From positions 2,120,222-2,184,221 of the forward strand of contig JADJYQ010000001.1 in the NCBI GenBank assembly GCA_016719615.1: a stretch of 64,000 bases of DNA, written 5' to 3'. Origin of the DNA: Saprospiraceae bacterium (GTDB taxonomy: Bacteria > Bacteroidota > Bacteroidia > Chitinophagales > Saprospiraceae). Both the position numbers and the translations under genes were made by a program. Of the stretch, positions 37,706 through 48,900 are shown piece by piece. How positions within the stretch are numbered: position 1 is the stretch's first letter; each line of letters starts with the position of its first letter. The notes under the pieces are model-generated. The model had not been told where the DNA came from. It did no database searches and saw nothing but the letters and a program-made list of their open reading frames with translations.

Positions 37706-38482
37706 AGTTTGATAGTTCTATTTCTATGCGAAGGTAAAGAGAGTTTTTGTACCATTTTATCCTAATCAAAGTCATTGAGAATAAACCCGACCATATACCT
37801 TGCGAAATGGCTTCAGATTTTTGGAGATAAAGCCAATAACATCATTTATCAAATAAAATTATATATATTCGACATCATTCAATCAAAATAAACTAAATGG
37901 CTATTAGAAATTGGGAAGTAGCTGGAGCAAGGATTTGTAATAGCAAATGCTGAAATCAGAATTTGGATTTCAGGCCCTATAACTTCTCATTAATCTCACA
38001 ACCCACACTCATTTGAAATACAGCTGAGAACAAAATATTTTACCTGATCTCTCCATCATTAAAAGCTGATGATCGCAGAAATCGTGGAACATGCTTTTAC
38101 TGAATTCACATATTTTGATAAACTCAGCATTTCAAGCTTAGACCGCAACAGAAATATTTCCACAGCTATTATTGCTGAAATGCTCTTTCATAACGCTAAG
38201 CTATTCACACAATACAATTTAAATCCACTGAAAATTGAAGAACTCCGAAAATAGATAAAGCAAATAATTGGAGGGATGAATTGATACTCTTAAAATGTAT
38301 CTTTAATTGTTTATCATGTTGGTATTGACAAAATCGCTTATCGGTAATTTCAATATCGATCATTCTGAGACATTCACATCATTATGTGGCCCACAATTTC
38401 TAGAATTGACGATTTTGGTTATAATTTTGCCATTGCTCTTAAAGTATAAGAGTTCATATTTTAATCATTAAGAATTCACCAG
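37706..38482. other. 777-base intergenic region, no convincing gene
   Basis: A divergent spacer between the giant secreted protein and the response regulator. A 61-codon open frame (38069-38254) has no recognisable family or ribosome site, and I left it out. It presumably carries the promoters of both neighbours; no certain motif was seen. Confidence 0.5.
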
Positions 38483-39112
38483 GTGATAAAAGTTGCTATC
38501 TACGAAGACAATGTAGGATTGAGAGAAGTTTTGGTTTCTGCCATTAAAAGCACATCCGACTTTGAAATGGCCGGGGAATTTGGCAATTGCCTGGACGTCG
38601 TCGAAAACACAATGGCATTTAAACCAGATGTCATACTTATGGATATTGATATGCCTGGAAAATCCGGCATAGAAGGGACCAAAGAAGTCAAAAAGGTATT
38701 TCCGAATGTGGAAATTATCATGAATACTGTATTTGATGATGATAACCGCATATTTGAGGCTCTAAAAGCCGGTGCCACCGGATATATTCTTAAAAAATAT
38801 TCATTGACACATTTGATTACTTCTATTCAGGAAGTAATGGAAGGTGGAGCACCGATGAGCCCCTCCATTGCAAGAAAAGTTTTAGAAATGTCATTCATCC
38901 AAAAACCAAATTCAATAGAAAGTTTTAAACTCTCTGATCGTGAACTTGAAGTCTTGAATCTACTTTCCAAAGGATTGAGCTATAAAATGGTGGCTGAAGA
39001 AATAAACCTGAGTATTGACACTGTAAGGAGCTATGTAAAAAGAATATACGAGAAATTACATGTACATTCTATTACCGAGGCGATACACAAAGTTTTCATT
39101 GAAAAAAAATAA
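38483..39112 (+). CDS. NarL/LuxR-family response regulator
   Basis: 209 residues from a GTG start (MIKVAIYEDNVGLREVL). Receiver domain with acidic pair E8/D9, phosphoacceptor D54 (VILMDIDMPGK) and the later Lys in YILKK. Linker, then LuxR HTH at about 145-190 (LSDRELEVLNLLSKG, SYKMVAEEINLSIDTVRSYV, EKLHVHSITEA). It is a DNA-binding transcription factor that should be phosphorylated by the kinase starting 260 bp downstream. It is the intact paralogue of the deleted regulator at 1015-1531. Its place right before the collagen/RHS cluster suggests that the cluster is its target. No break is visible. Confidence 0.9.
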   Translation: MIKVAIYEDNVGLREVLVSAIKSTSDFEMAGEFGNCLDVVENTMAFKPDVILMDIDMPGKSGIEGTKEVKKVFPNVEIIMNTVFDDDNRIFEALKAGATGYILKKYSLTHLITSIQEVMEGGAPMSPSIARKVLEMSFIQKPNSIESFKLSDRELEVLNLLSKGLSYKMVAEEINLSIDTVRSYVKRIYEKLHVHSITEAIHKVFIEKK

Positions 39113-39371
39113 ATAATTGTTTACTTTTAGGAAATTTATTTGGTCACACTCCTAGTTACTCAATATCATTCCATAAATAATAAAATACTTAATAAATTCT
39201 CATATTTTAGTTTCTAAGATTGTAATATTACATTCAAACATTCTTAAAAAGCTGCAAGCAACAACTACATACACCGTACTATTTTGGATAAGTGTTTTTC
39301 TCCATTTTCATCCTATATACGCACAGGACCATCAGAATATATTATTTGATCACTTTGGGCCTAAAGATGGT

Positions 39372-42305
39372 TTGTACAGTTCACAGGTATTAGGCATCAC
39401 CCAAACATCTGATAAATATATGTGGTTGGGCACAGAATCCGGATTGGTCAGATTTGACGGACATACTTTCAAGACATTTAAACACGACCCATTAGACAGT
39501 ACAAGTATACCTGGCAATTACATTTCTCAAATCCTATCGGACAAATATAACAGAATCTGGATGGATGTGAATAATCAGTTGAGTATTTACATCCCTACAG
39601 AAAATAGATTTTATAAACCTGTTTTCCCAGATCATCAAAACCAACGGCATTACCATAGATTCAAATATTTTCCAGATAAAGACATCGTTTGGATAATAAC
39701 TAGTAAAGGACTCTATTTCTGCAAAGGAAATTCTTTTCAACTGGAGTATTTTCCCTTAAAAATCCCACATCTTGATTTAATGTCATTGGAAATCAGCGGT
39801 GATCAAATCATGTGGTTGGTAAGTACTTATGGAGTGTACGAATATTTTCCTAACTCTCATAAATATATATTGCACAACAGGGTGGGAAACAAGCCGGATA
39901 TTAATAATGATGATGGATTCTTTTGTTCATTTCTTGAAGATAGTATTCTTTGGATGGGCGGATGGACACATGGTATGACGGGATTTAATATAAGGACGGG
40001 ATCACAGCAAAATTTTTCATGGTCTGACCATCAAAAATTTCAAAATGGAGTGCTCAAAATTAGCGCTTCGCCTTTTCAGGATGAAAAGCATTTGTTGTGG
40101 CTGGCAACTACATCTGGCATTTATACATTTAATAAAACCACTCAGGAGTTCCATTCACATTATAGTGAAACCATTGATGACATCTTCAAAATACCAGGTG
40201 CCGGATTTAGTTTTTTCGCCGTTCCTGATCAAATGTTATGGATAGGAACATATAAAGGACTTCATAAGTATGATGTCAAAAAACAACTCATCAAAACGAT
40301 ACCTTTAAATCTTGCAACCGATTACAATAAATACAGTATCCGAAACTTTTGTTTTCAAAAAGGACAAATCAAAGACAGTATTCTTTTCATCCTGTATGAT
40401 TACGCAGATATCGTCAAGTATGACCTTGTCAATAACAAACGACTCCCTTTACCTTCAGATTTAACAAAGTATATGGAGTTTGGATCAGATCCAATAGCCA
40501 TATTCATCGACCATCTCAATAGATTATGGATTAGTTCCGGGAAGTATGGTGTAATTTTTTATAATTTATTAAACGGTCAATTGAACAAGCCCAATTATTT
40601 TAATGAAGAGACTAAGCGTACACTCTTTTTAAGTGTAACAGCACAGAAAGCCAATCAAATTTGGTTAACATCAACAAAAGGATTGTTTTATTACGATGAA
40701 AAAAATAATAGTATTAATCCAGCCGCTGAGTTCAATGCAAGTTTAATTCATCATAAACTTTCAACATATATTTCGACGCCTTCATTCACAGATCATAATG
40801 AGATCATCACAATTTCCAACAAAGGAGGGTCTGAAGCAGATGCCATAGTAAGATATAATTTGAATAATCACAATTTAGAAATCTATGATGCTGACAATTA
40901 CACAGCAATTTCACAGATGAAACAGATCGAAGCAATCGAATTGTTAAAACAAAATAGGATATTCATCAGTTCAATATATGGATTTGCGATTGCTGAACTT
41001 AAAAGTCATTGCATTGATATAAATAATTTGACTGAGTGCAACGGAAGAGCGGTATTAGGATTCAAAAATATTGCCATAGAAAGTGATTCAGCAGTATGGT
41101 TAAGTCATGATTTTGGAGTTTCAAGATTTGATTTAGTTCATAAAGTTATGACACCGTTTTCTTATTACAATTCAAAAATCGGTAAAGAACCAAGTGCTGT
41201 GATTGTAAAATCCCCAAATGAAAATCTGCTCTACGTTGGTCAAAACAAGGCATTAAACACAATTAATTTTGAGAATATAAATAATAAATATGAATATGAA
41301 ATAATCATTTCTGATATTAAAATTAAAGATAGAGTTCTTTCAAAAATGCCAAAGCATAATGATAAGCTCCTTCTTAAGCACTATCAGAATATGATTGAAA
41401 TTGATTTTACTATTTTAAACTTTACGAATTCAAATGACATTCTTTATCAGTATAAATTTGTGCCATCATTTGAAACGGAAAATCAACAGAACTGGCTATC
41501 CATGTCTGAAAATAAATTGATATTTCAAAGTATCGGACCCGGAACTAGTCATTTATTGGTGCGTGCATTTGATAGTTTTGGTAAACCCAGTTCAAATATT
41601 TATAAACTGTATTTCATAATTAAACCTCCATTTTGGAAATCCGGTTGGTTTACCATTCTGATTATGAGTTTAATTTCTGTTTTGATTTATTCATTATTCA
41701 AATACCGTGAAAACCAGAGGCTAAAATTGGAACAACTTCGATATAACATTGCCAGAGATCTTCATGATGACATGGGAAGTAATTTATCTCAAATAAAAAT
41801 CTTGAGTGAATTGGAGGCCCTGAAATCCGGAAACCAAACGCATGCTTCCATTTCCAGAAAACTTGGGGATATCATGCAAAATATGTCGGAAATTGTTTGG
41901 AGCATTAACCCGAGATACGATCATTTCAATGATGTAATAATAAAAATTCAGGAATTTGCGATCCAAACGCTTGAGTCAAAAGAAATTTCACTCAAATTTG
42001 AAGTTGATGAGATTCCAAAAAATATCAAACTCAATCCTGAACAGAAAAGGCATTTTTACCTTATTTTTAAAGAAGCTATTAATAACATCGCGAAATATTC
42101 GAATGCAAAAAATGTTAAATTTCGCATTAGTTTTAAAGATCAAACCATTCATGCACAGATTGTCGATGATGGAATTGGTTTTGATCCGGAAATCATTAAG
42201 CATGGCAATGGTTTGAGAAATATGAAAACCCGCGCAGAAGCTCTAAATGCAAGACTCAACATTACTACAGGTGATCATGGAACATCAATTAGTCTAAATT
42301 TATAG
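39372..42305 (+). CDS. Propeller-type sensor histidine kinase (two-component)
   Basis: 977 residues from the first standard start (TTG 39372). The true protein begins earlier: the same frame is open back to about 39190 and encodes a signal peptide (LKKLQATTTYTVLFWISVFL ... IYAQ), but no ATG, GTG or TTG is found there; ATT 39240 is a candidate. The periplasmic part is a two-component propeller (ITQTSDKYMWLGTESGLVRF, DHLNRLWISSGKYGV) followed by a Y_Y_Y domain (LYQYKFVPSF...NWLSMSENKL). One TM helix (WFTILIMSLISVLIYSLF) precedes the HisKA_3 box (IARDLHDDMGSNLSQ) and the HATPase motifs: NNIAKYSNA, DDGIGFD and GNGLRNMKTR. It senses an outside signal and phosphorylates the regulator upstream. Confidence 0.85.
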   Translation: MYSSQVLGITQTSDKYMWLGTESGLVRFDGHTFKTFKHDPLDSTSIPGNYISQILSDKYNRIWMDVNNQLSIYIPTENRFYKPVFPDHQNQRHYHRFKYFPDKDIVWIITSKGLYFCKGNSFQLEYFPLKIPHLDLMSLEISGDQIMWLVSTYGVYEYFPNSHKYILHNRVGNKPDINNDDGFFCSFLEDSILWMGGWTHGMTGFNIRTGSQQNFSWSDHQKFQNGVLKISASPFQDEKHLLWLATTSGIYTFNKTTQEFHSHYSETIDDIFKIPGAGFSFFAVPDQMLWIGTYKGLHKYDVKKQLIKTIPLNLATDYNKYSIRNFCFQKGQIKDSILFILYDYADIVKYDLVNNKRLPLPSDLTKYMEFGSDPIAIFIDHLNRLWISSGKYGVIFYNLLNGQLNKPNYFNEETKRTLFLSVTAQKANQIWLTSTKGLFYYDEKNNSINPAAEFNASLIHHKLSTYISTPSFTDHNEIITISNKGGSEADAIVRYNLNNHNLEIYDADNYTAISQMKQIEAIELLKQNRIFISSIYGFAIAELKSHCIDINNLTECNGRAVLGFKNIAIESDSAVWLSHDFGVSRFDLVHKVMTPFSYYNSKIGKEPSAVIVKSPNENLLYVGQNKALNTINFENINNKYEYEIIISDIKIKDRVLSKMPKHNDKLLLKHYQNMIEIDFTILNFTNSNDILYQYKFVPSFETENQQNWLSMSENKLIFQSIGPGTSHLLVRAFDSFGKPSSNIYKLYFIIKPPFWKSGWFTILIMSLISVLIYSLFKYRENQRLKLEQLRYNIARDLHDDMGSNLSQIKILSELEALKSGNQTHASISRKLGDIMQNMSEIVWSINPRYDHFNDVIIKIQEFAIQTLESKEISLKFEVDEIPKNIKLNPEQKRHFYLIFKEAINNIAKYSNAKNVKFRISFKDQTIHAQIVDDGIGFDPEIIKHGNGLRNMKTRAEALNARLNITTGDHGTSISLNL

Positions 42306-42500
42306 AACTATCCATCTATAATACTTAGAGTTAATATTTTATTTACAAAATTGCCTTTATGTGCGAACTGATCAGCCGTAATGAGCAATTCAAAAGCAAA
42401 TCACATTATCATGTTACATTTTTTCGCATATTCATGTGGCGGGCCATATTAATAAACATAGGCTCTTGATGCAGATCTTTGTTGCAATAAGAACTTCATT

Positions 42501-42989
42501 ATGTCTTCGTACAAAGAAATATTTGCAACAAAATTCATTTGCTTATTTGTTTTGATTTTGAATACCCATTCGGCAATAGCTCAATGCCATCAAATTCAAC
42601 TCAAGGTAACTGATTATTTTATTGGTCAGTGCGGTAATTATCATTTCCAAAGTTCATTAGGCACCATCAGCAGTGTATATGGAAATTGCAACAAGCTCAG
42701 ATTTGATTCACCATTGAATTCTGGAAACCAGATTACAAAAGTCCAATCCGAATTAAACCAAACTTTAGTCGAAATATTTCCTAACCCCACTTACGATAAA
42801 GTTTATTTTAAAAGAAACATACCCGGTACTTTTAAAGTACAATTGATTACTGTCCTTGGCAAACAAATTTACACCATTGAAAATCCCACTGAATTAGATC
42901 TCGCTTTATTAGATTCTGGCTGTTACATCATTCAGGTACTAAATGAAAAGAACAAACATCTATTCACGAATAAAATAATTAAAATATAA
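42501..42989 (+). CDS. Small secreted protein with T9SS sorting domain
   Basis: 162 residues. The signal peptide is at 1-28 (FICLFVLILNTHSAIAQ). The mature part is only about 55 residues, with four Cys (QCHQ, QCGN, NCNK and a C-terminal GCY). Then comes a type A T9SS domain (VEIFPNPTYDKVYFK, KVQLITVLGKQIYTIE, SGCYIIQVL). A sorting domain larger than its cargo suggests a small surface marker or signal. It is the first gene of the + strand cluster, 3 bp from the collagen-like gene, so the two are surely co-transcribed. I do not recognise the cargo family. Confidence 0.75.
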   Translation: MSSYKEIFATKFICLFVLILNTHSAIAQCHQIQLKVTDYFIGQCGNYHFQSSLGTISSVYGNCNKLRFDSPLNSGNQITKVQSELNQTLVEIFPNPTYDKVYFKRNIPGTFKVQLITVLGKQIYTIENPTELDLALLDSGCYIIQVLNEKNKHLFTNKIIKI

Positions 42990-42992
42990 ATT

Positions 42993-44636
42993 ATGAAAAA
43001 TATGATTACTGCATTTGCACTATTCATTTATATCGTTAGTGGATTTGCTCAAGGGTTTAATTACCAAACTATAGTTAGGGATGCAACTGGAAATGTGCAA
43101 GCCAATACTACTGTATATCTAAAATTTATCATCACAAACAATAGTCCGACGGGTAGCCAACTTTACATTGAAACGCAGCAGCCTGTTACGGATGCATATG
43201 GATTTCTTTCTGTCCAGGTCGGAACAGGAATCGTTGAGTTTGGAGACATCAACACCATTAATTGGAATGATGGCCCAAAATATCTAACTGTACAATGTGG
43301 AGAAACTGCAAATGGGCCTTATAATGAAATTGGGGTTGGCCAAATTAATAACAGTGCATTTGCAGGTCCGATTGGACCAACCGGACCACAAGGAATCCAA
43401 GGTTTGCAAGGTGAAAAAGGCGACAAAGGTGAAACTGGAATGAAAGGTGAAAAAGGCGATATGGGCGATAAAGGTGATACCGGAATGAAAGGTGAAAAAG
43501 GCGATATGGGCGAAAAAGGTGAAACCGGAATGAAAGGTGAAAAAGGCGATATGGGAGAAAAGGGCGAACCGGGAAGCTATGCATCAGGGCCCGGCATTTC
43601 TATTACTTCAGGTATTATTTCAAATACGGGTGATGTAAATTCCTCAGACGATATCATCAACACAAGTATTGCTGGTGGAGATGTTACAGGAACCTACTCA
43701 AATCTTCAACTGGTTCCAGAATCAGTTGGGACCTCTGAAATTCAGCAGCATTCAATATTAGGAGATCATATAAATGCGATGTCTGCAACAAATAGTCAGG
43801 TATTAACCTACGATGGAAGTAAGTGGTTGCCAAAAGATGCTCAAGTATTTATGCTTCCTTACTTCTCTCTTTACAGCGGATTAAATACGGCTTTTCAAAT
43901 AAATGTCCAAAACGATCAAAAAGCCATTGAAGTAAATAATATTTCACCGACAGGTGGCGAAAAACCAGTCGTAAAGATTTCAAGTAATAGCAAACAATCT
44001 CTTGAAGTCATAGGCAATCATACCCATGCATCCAACATGACCGCATATATACATAATGATCAAACCAGCAATGAAGGTATCGTGTTAAGCATTGGTGCGC
44101 AAGGAAACAAAAGCCTGGGACTTTCCGTCACAAGCGCACATAAGTCGGCAGTATTTTCAGGTGCCACAAATAAAGATACAGCAGTAATGGAAATATTTAG
44201 TCTAGGTACAGGTGAAGCATTGTATATTAATCAAGTAAACAATAATTCAACCGATCAAACCTTACATGTCAGATCTTACTCAAAGGGATCTGCTGCACTT
44301 ATGGAAGTGGTGGCTCCTGGTCAGGATCCGCCAGGTAATGCCCTTGAATTGAAGAATGGATATCTAAAAGTTGATCAGACAATGCCCACAAAAACTGCGT
44401 TTAGGCATACCACAAATCCAAATAATATTAACGGCAACGCAACTACATTGAGTTATCCCAATTATAAGTCGACTGATATGTTATTTATCAATAAGGGATT
44501 ACCCTATTTAGGAAAAACAATCTCCTTTTACACCTGGTATGATGGAGTTACACAAACCTGGAAGATTTCAACCGAAGATAATTCTCCGATGCCCATAGGA
44601 GTTCAGTTTAATATCTTGGTTATTAAAACAGAATAA
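42993..44636 (+). CDS. Collagen-like secreted protein
   Basis: 547 residues. Signal peptide 1-19 (MITAFALFIYIVSGFAQ). The N-terminal domain (GFNYQTIVRDATGNVQANTT, YLKFIITNNSPTGSQLYIET) is a recurrent Bacteroidota leader domain of collagen-like proteins. Gly-X-Y triplets run at about 125-193 (GPIGPTGPQGIQGLQGEKGD and GMKGEKGDMGDKGDT-type units). After GSYASGPGISITSG comes a large beta-rich C-terminal part with no sorting domain. The triplets should form a trimeric rod. Positioned between the small T9SS protein and the TANFOR-like/RHS genes, it may be the stalk of a surface assembly. The DNA of the triplet region is a 45-base tandem repeat that can expand or shrink. Confidence 0.85.
   Translation: MKNMITAFALFIYIVSGFAQGFNYQTIVRDATGNVQANTTVYLKFIITNNSPTGSQLYIETQQPVTDAYGFLSVQVGTGIVEFGDINTINWNDGPKYLTVQCGETANGPYNEIGVGQINNSAFAGPIGPTGPQGIQGLQGEKGDKGETGMKGEKGDMGDKGDTGMKGEKGDMGEKGETGMKGEKGDMGEKGEPGSYASGPGISITSGIISNTGDVNSSDDIINTSIAGGDVTGTYSNLQLVPESVGTSEIQQHSILGDHINAMSATNSQVLTYDGSKWLPKDAQVFMLPYFSLYSGLNTAFQINVQNDQKAIEVNNISPTGGEKPVVKISSNSKQSLEVIGNHTHASNMTAYIHNDQTSNEGIVLSIGAQGNKSLGLSVTSAHKSAVFSGATNKDTAVMEIFSLGTGEALYINQVNNNSTDQTLHVRSYSKGSAALMEVVAPGQDPPGNALELKNGYLKVDQTMPTKTAFRHTTNPNNINGNATTLSYPNYKSTDMLFINKGLPYLGKTISFYTWYDGVTQTWKISTEDNSPMPIGVQFNILVIKTE
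43411..43575 (+). repeat. 45-base tandem repeat encoding collagen triplets
   Basis: About 3.5 copies of a 45-base unit, each encoding five Gly-X-Y triplets (GMKGEKGDMGEKGET type). Copies are nearly identical in DNA, so copy number is likely to vary between cells by slippage, in frame. Confidence 0.85.
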
Positions 44637-44784
44637 TGCATCTTGTTATAATTGAATATAAACCACTGCAAGAAAATAGTCAGTTTTAAAATAAATAGCA
44701 CCGTTCAAATTTAAAATAACCACAGGAATACTTAACAGGGAAAATGTTTTATTCTTTCTAAATAAAATAAAATAATATCAATAA

Positions 44785-45930
44785 ATGAAATGGATTATTA
44801 AATTCCTTATCATTCTCTGTTCATTGTCTGGTGTCAGATCTCAATATAGTCTGACTGTAATGAGACCACAGGAGATGGCACTTAAGTCACTTCACTTATG
44901 GAATTGCATCATTCAAAATAACACTAATCTAGGCAATAAGGTCTATCTCATCGGAATGATATCCGAATTAAAGGCTGGCCGATTAGGAGAAGTGAGATCC
45001 GCAGATTTTATTCTACAAGTTGGAATGACCCAATTTAACACCCATAATTATTCGCCTTTACAACCGGAGCATGAAATTTACAAAAATAAAAAATTTGAAG
45101 ACCATATCATTAGAACTAACCAATTGCCAAATGGTCAGTATACAATTTGTATTAGTATGTATGAAACTCAATCAAACAAATTACTAGCAACTAATTGTAC
45201 ACAAGTTACTGTGAATCTTGTTACACCTCCTATTCTCTTAAGTCCTGCAGATAAAAATGAATTATGTGACCCAAATCCCATTTTTACCTGGATCCCATAC
45301 AGAGGATACGTTGATCCATCTCAGTTAAGCTATAAAATAAGTATTGTTGAAATTTTAAATCAACAAAAAGCATTAACTGCCATTAAAACCAATCCATGCT
45401 TTTATTGTGAATCATTTATCAAAGAACCCATTCATCAATTATCAATTGCATTCCAAGGATTTAAAGATGGCGCAAGATATGCCTGGTATGTTAGTGTTCT
45501 TGAGGGAAAGAAGGAAATATCCAGGACTGAAGTATGGGAATTTACATGGAAGCCTTGCCATGAAGATGATCCACCAGTTCATTCAGATGAGAAAGAAGAA
45601 GAAACAACAGCCATAAATAATCCTAGATTAAAAGGTCTAAAATATTTCTTTTTATATAGTAATGCAGCATTTCTAGAAACCGTTGAATCTGAAAATAAAA
45701 ATGTAAATTTTTATATCAATAATCAACAATTATCAAAGTCAATGCGTGTGACTATTTTGAATGCACGTCGAGAAATAGTAGATCAATCTGTAAAACCTTT
45801 AGCTCCAGGATTTAATTTCTTCGATTTAAAACTTGCAAACAAAATTGCTTCGATAGAGAATCCTTATGAATTGCAATTGCTCTTTGATTCCGGATTAATT
45901 CAAAGTATTAAATACAAACTAAATCCATGA
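44785..45930 (+). CDS. TANFOR-like secreted protein, partner of RHS genes
   Basis: 381 residues. Signal peptide 1-19 (KFLIILCSLSGVRSQ). Domain 1 (about 20-145): LKSLHLWNCIIQNNTNLGNK, VYLIGMISELKAG ... NQLPNGQYTICISMYETQSN. Domain 2 (about 150-270) is FN3-like with paired Cys (LLSPADKNELCDPNPIFTW, GARYAWYVSVLEG). An acidic linker (DDPPVHSDEKEEE) leads to a C-terminal beta domain. From memory, this layout is like TANFOR proteins of Flavobacteriia, which often precede large secreted proteins. Domain 1 is clearly related to the N-terminus of the 60345 protein. Its stop overlaps the 2163-residue gene (ATGA), so it is coupled to the RHS pair. Confidence 0.7.
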   Translation: MKWIIKFLIILCSLSGVRSQYSLTVMRPQEMALKSLHLWNCIIQNNTNLGNKVYLIGMISELKAGRLGEVRSADFILQVGMTQFNTHNYSPLQPEHEIYKNKKFEDHIIRTNQLPNGQYTICISMYETQSNKLLATNCTQVTVNLVTPPILLSPADKNELCDPNPIFTWIPYRGYVDPSQLSYKISIVEILNQQKALTAIKTNPCFYCESFIKEPIHQLSIAFQGFKDGARYAWYVSVLEGKKEISRTEVWEFTWKPCHEDDPPVHSDEKEEETTAINNPRLKGLKYFFLYSNAAFLETVESENKNVNFYINNQQLSKSMRVTILNARREIVDQSVKPLAPGFNFFDLKLANKIASIENPYELQLLFDSGLIQSIKYKLNP

Positions 45931-48900
45931 ACATGTTTCAAATGAATATGATCAGAACTCAGAAAAAAGTAATTTCCATTTTTCTTATATTTCTTTTAAT
46001 ATCTAACCTTGGGCTGCAGGCATCAGCAATTTGGCAGCAGATCAAAGTTAAACCTGTGAATAATTATAAACCTAACTTAGTCTATGCAGAAAATACCAGA
46101 GATATCGAATCTAAAGTAATGACTGCGGAGCCTTTTAAAAATCGATCAACCGGAATTGTAAATAAATTACATAAAAAGAATGAATCGGCTCATCAAAAAT
46201 CTGACGCGGGTGGGCCTACCACACCTGAAGTGCAGGGATTTACACAAACATCAGGTGAAAATTTAGTCAATCTAAGTACCGGTGATTTTAATTACTCTAT
46301 TCCACTTTTAGATGTAGGAGGATATCCCATAGCCATAAACTATAATAGCCAAGTGCAGATGAATGATGAATCATCATGGGTTGGATTGGGATGGTCACTT
46401 AATGCAGGTTCCGTAAATCGCAACGTAAGAGGATTACCGGACGATTTTCGTGATGTTAGCCTTAGAAAAGAAGTAAATATAAAAGAAAAAGAGACTAAGG
46501 GAATTGGAATTGGTTTAGATATTGAATATGCAGGAATTGAAGCCGGTGGAGCACTGGATGTTGGAGGATCATTGTCGATGGAGATAGAACACGATAATTA
46601 TGAAGGATATGCTGTTAATTTAGGAATCGGTGCTAATGCAAGATGTGGCAATAAAAGTTTTGGCGGATCTATTGGAATGGATATTGGCATCAGTTCAAAT
46701 AAAGGAGCGAAGATGAGTCCCAGTTTAAGTATGAGTGGAAATTTTCAACAAGGTCATGCGAAAACCACCTTGGGCGGACATATAGGTATGGATTTTGAAA
46801 GTAGAGAAGGTTTAAAATCCATAAGTTATGGCATTTCAGCTAGAACTGAATTATTGAAAAAGAAAAATAGTGAAGAATATCATGAAAACGGAAATAAACT
46901 TCCCGGTTTTAGAACATCTTATTCACACAGCTTTGCAAGCCCAAGTTATAATCCGTCTTTTGAAATTCCTTATTCTAATTATTCTTCTCGTTATAAAGTT
47001 ACATTGGGCGGCGAAGTTCAATACGTACACATTAGTGGCGAAGTAGAAATTAATGAACATAAACAAAATGTTTATAATTATATTAGTAAAAAAGCATTTG
47101 GTTATTTGTATTCTCAATATGCAACAGATGAAGACCTGTTGGATTATAATAGAGCTAATGAAGGTGTCTATTATAGAGAATTGCCAGCATTACCCATAAC
47201 TTCATTCACTCATGATATTTATTCAGTTAGTGCTTACGGCCTCTCTGGATCTTTCAGGCCCATGAGAAATGATATTGGTACCATACATAGTGCAAAACAC
47301 AAAAACACAAGCTTTACTTCAGAGTTTGGAGCAGAAGTTGGCATAGGCGCTTATTTCCATGGGGGCGGAAATATTATATTTGAAAATGGTGGCGATGTCA
47401 CTCAAAAATGGTCACATGGAAACGAACTTGTAAATGCCTTTCAATTTGTAGATACAATTGTTGATCATCCACAGTATGAACCAGTATATTTCAAGAGCAC
47501 CGGCGAATTAACTGCCATGCAAGATCTTGATATTTTTAATACAATGGGCGGATTCGAACCCGTTAGAGCTACTCTCCATAGAGGAGATGATTTGTCAACC
47601 GCTGATGCTACAAATTTATTAAGCAACGGTGTAAGCCTAGAAAATACGGATCAAACAGTATTTAAAGGTAGAAAAAACAGAAATAAACTAATGACTTACC
47701 GCACTCGATCTGAAATCAGACAAAGCGGTGAAGTGATATTAGCAGATCAATATGCGCATCCGGATTATAATTCTGGTTATTCACTTGATTCACCAATCTC
47801 TCCTTCTATCGAACAATCAGATGATCTCATTGAAGAAATCAATGTGATCAACGAAGAAGGCTTGCGTTATCAATTTGGACTTCCCGCGTATAATAATTTC
47901 ATCGAAGAAATTAGTTTTAACATTAGTGCAGAATCAAGCGAAGATGAAAATGGGAATGTAATTATCTCAGATAACGAAATGTCAATCAATAATAGCAGTG
48001 GAGAAAAACATTTTTATAGTAAAACGACAACTCCCTCTCACGCCTATGCATGGCTTATTACAGGAATTTTTTCTCCGGATTATTCCGACATCACCAGAAA
48101 CGGACCTAGCCCCGATGATTTAGGAACTTATACAGAGTTTAATTATATTAAAACGCATAACAATTATTTATGGAAAAATCCACATCAAAAAGATAGCGCA
48201 CAGTTTCAAGAAGGTAACTTATATACAGAAGAAGATAATAGCGCTTCGGTTTTATTTGGAGGAAAAGAAATATATTATTTGCATCAAATTAAAACCAGGA
48301 ATTATACTGCTCAATTTTATAGTAGTCCCAGGAGAGATGCTGTTGGAGTTGAAAATATTTATGGCGGCAACAAGCCTGGTTCACAACTGAATAAATTAGA
48401 CAGTATAAGATTGTTTGCAAGTTATGCTAATACAGAATTAGTCAATCCAATTAAAACAGTTTATTTCGAATATGATTACTCATTATGCAATGGAAACCCA
48501 AGTACCGAAAAACAGGAATTGGATGTTACTCAAAATGGCAAACTATGCCTAAAAAAAATCTCCTTTTCATTCCAGGAATCCATGAAACACAAAGAAAGCC
48601 CATACGTATTCACTTATGCTGTTAACCCCAGCTATCATGGCGCAGATAATGACAGATGGGGAAACTACAAACCCAATCAGGAATCTTCTTCAGCAATGTC
48701 AAATGACCGGTTTCCTTATGTCACACAAGACAAAGAACTACAGGATCACAATGCTAAAGCTTGGCTACTAAGTGAAATAAAAACACCTTTAGGCGGAAAA
48801 ATGAATATTGAATATGAGTCTGATGACTATTCATTTGTCCAGGATAAAAAAGCAATGTGCATGTATCAAATCATTGGTGTATCAAACACCATTAATGGAA

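Noticed and set aside
38069..38254. 61-codon open frame in the spacer before the response regulator
   Set aside because: No ribosome site or recognisable motif; similar chance frames occur in other AT-rich spacers.
43345..43584. Antisense frame over the collagen repeats
   Set aside because: Its periodic sequence mirrors the GXY-coding repeat; no start signal or family.
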